Positions 63,952-64,000 of a DNA stretch of 64,000 nucleotides are shown piece after piece. Positions within the stretch are counted from its first letter, which is position 1; each line of letters begins with the position of its first letter. This stretch comes from Undaria pinnatifida (lineage: Eukaryota > Sar > Phaeophyceae > Laminariales > Alariaceae), in NCBI GenBank assembly GCA_012845835.1, contig JABAKD010000023.1, positions 620,001-684,000 on the forward strand, written 5' to 3'. A model generated the notes under the pieces. The model worked only from the letters and a program-made list of their open reading frames with translations, was not told the origin of the DNA and ran no database searches. The position numbers and the translations under genes were made by a program.

Positions 63952-64000
63952 AAAAACATGGCTTATCTTCCCCGGAATTACACGCACGTGTATTCTACGT

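Overview
This window looks like nuclear DNA of an intron-rich eukaryote, most likely a brown alga or a related stramenopile. That assignment is inference. It rests on short GC-rich exons with clean GT-AG borders, introns of 0.1 to 6 kb, very abundant microsatellites and minisatellites, small inverted-repeat transposons, and degenerate TTAGGG-type repeats. I see no bacterial operons, CRISPR array or rRNA genes.

Almost the whole window is one gene on the + strand. I assembled 23 exons between 8312 and 57599 by hand from splice signals, open frames and codon phase. Every junction keeps the frame, and the total is 4494 nt: 1497 codons plus a stop. In order the protein has a proline run; a tripartite DENN module (uDENN at 8312-14456, core DENN at 16162 to about 23174, dDENN at 23957-24667); a linker exon (26780-26972); an ENTH-like domain (27704-30323, perhaps to 30451); and a roughly 750-residue low-complexity tail rich in Gly, Ser, Pro and Gln. 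The tail ends with a DPF tripeptide four residues from the last residue. DENN modules are Rab exchange factors and ENTH domains bind lipids and coats on clathrin and AP vesicles, so the fusion suggests a coat-linked Rab activator. The initiator exon was not found.

Five exons (at 21901, 26780, 27704, 45906 and 50464) are each accompanied by one to three tandem diverged copies in the flanking intron. One copy (25685-25769) keeps both splice sites and the correct phases. Two copies upstream of exon 20 end in a stop codon just before a GT.

Region by region: 1-8.3 kb holds repeats only (CAG-rich tandem units, nested MITEs, telomere-like DNA, GGCGGT arrays). From 8.3 to 57.6 kb the introns are packed with several MITE families (a roughly 90-bp TTAA family, a CTATCGTAGCAC-TIR family, a GGGTACCCCG-TIR family), a tRNA-derived SINE, 11-, 16-, 22- and about 50-bp minisatellites, and an 84-bp-arm hairpin at 33318-33501. 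From 57.6 to 64 kb there is mostly unassigned sequence, with two weak exon-like segments (59881-60027, 62745-62815) that distantly recall the C-terminus of IP3/ryanodine receptors.
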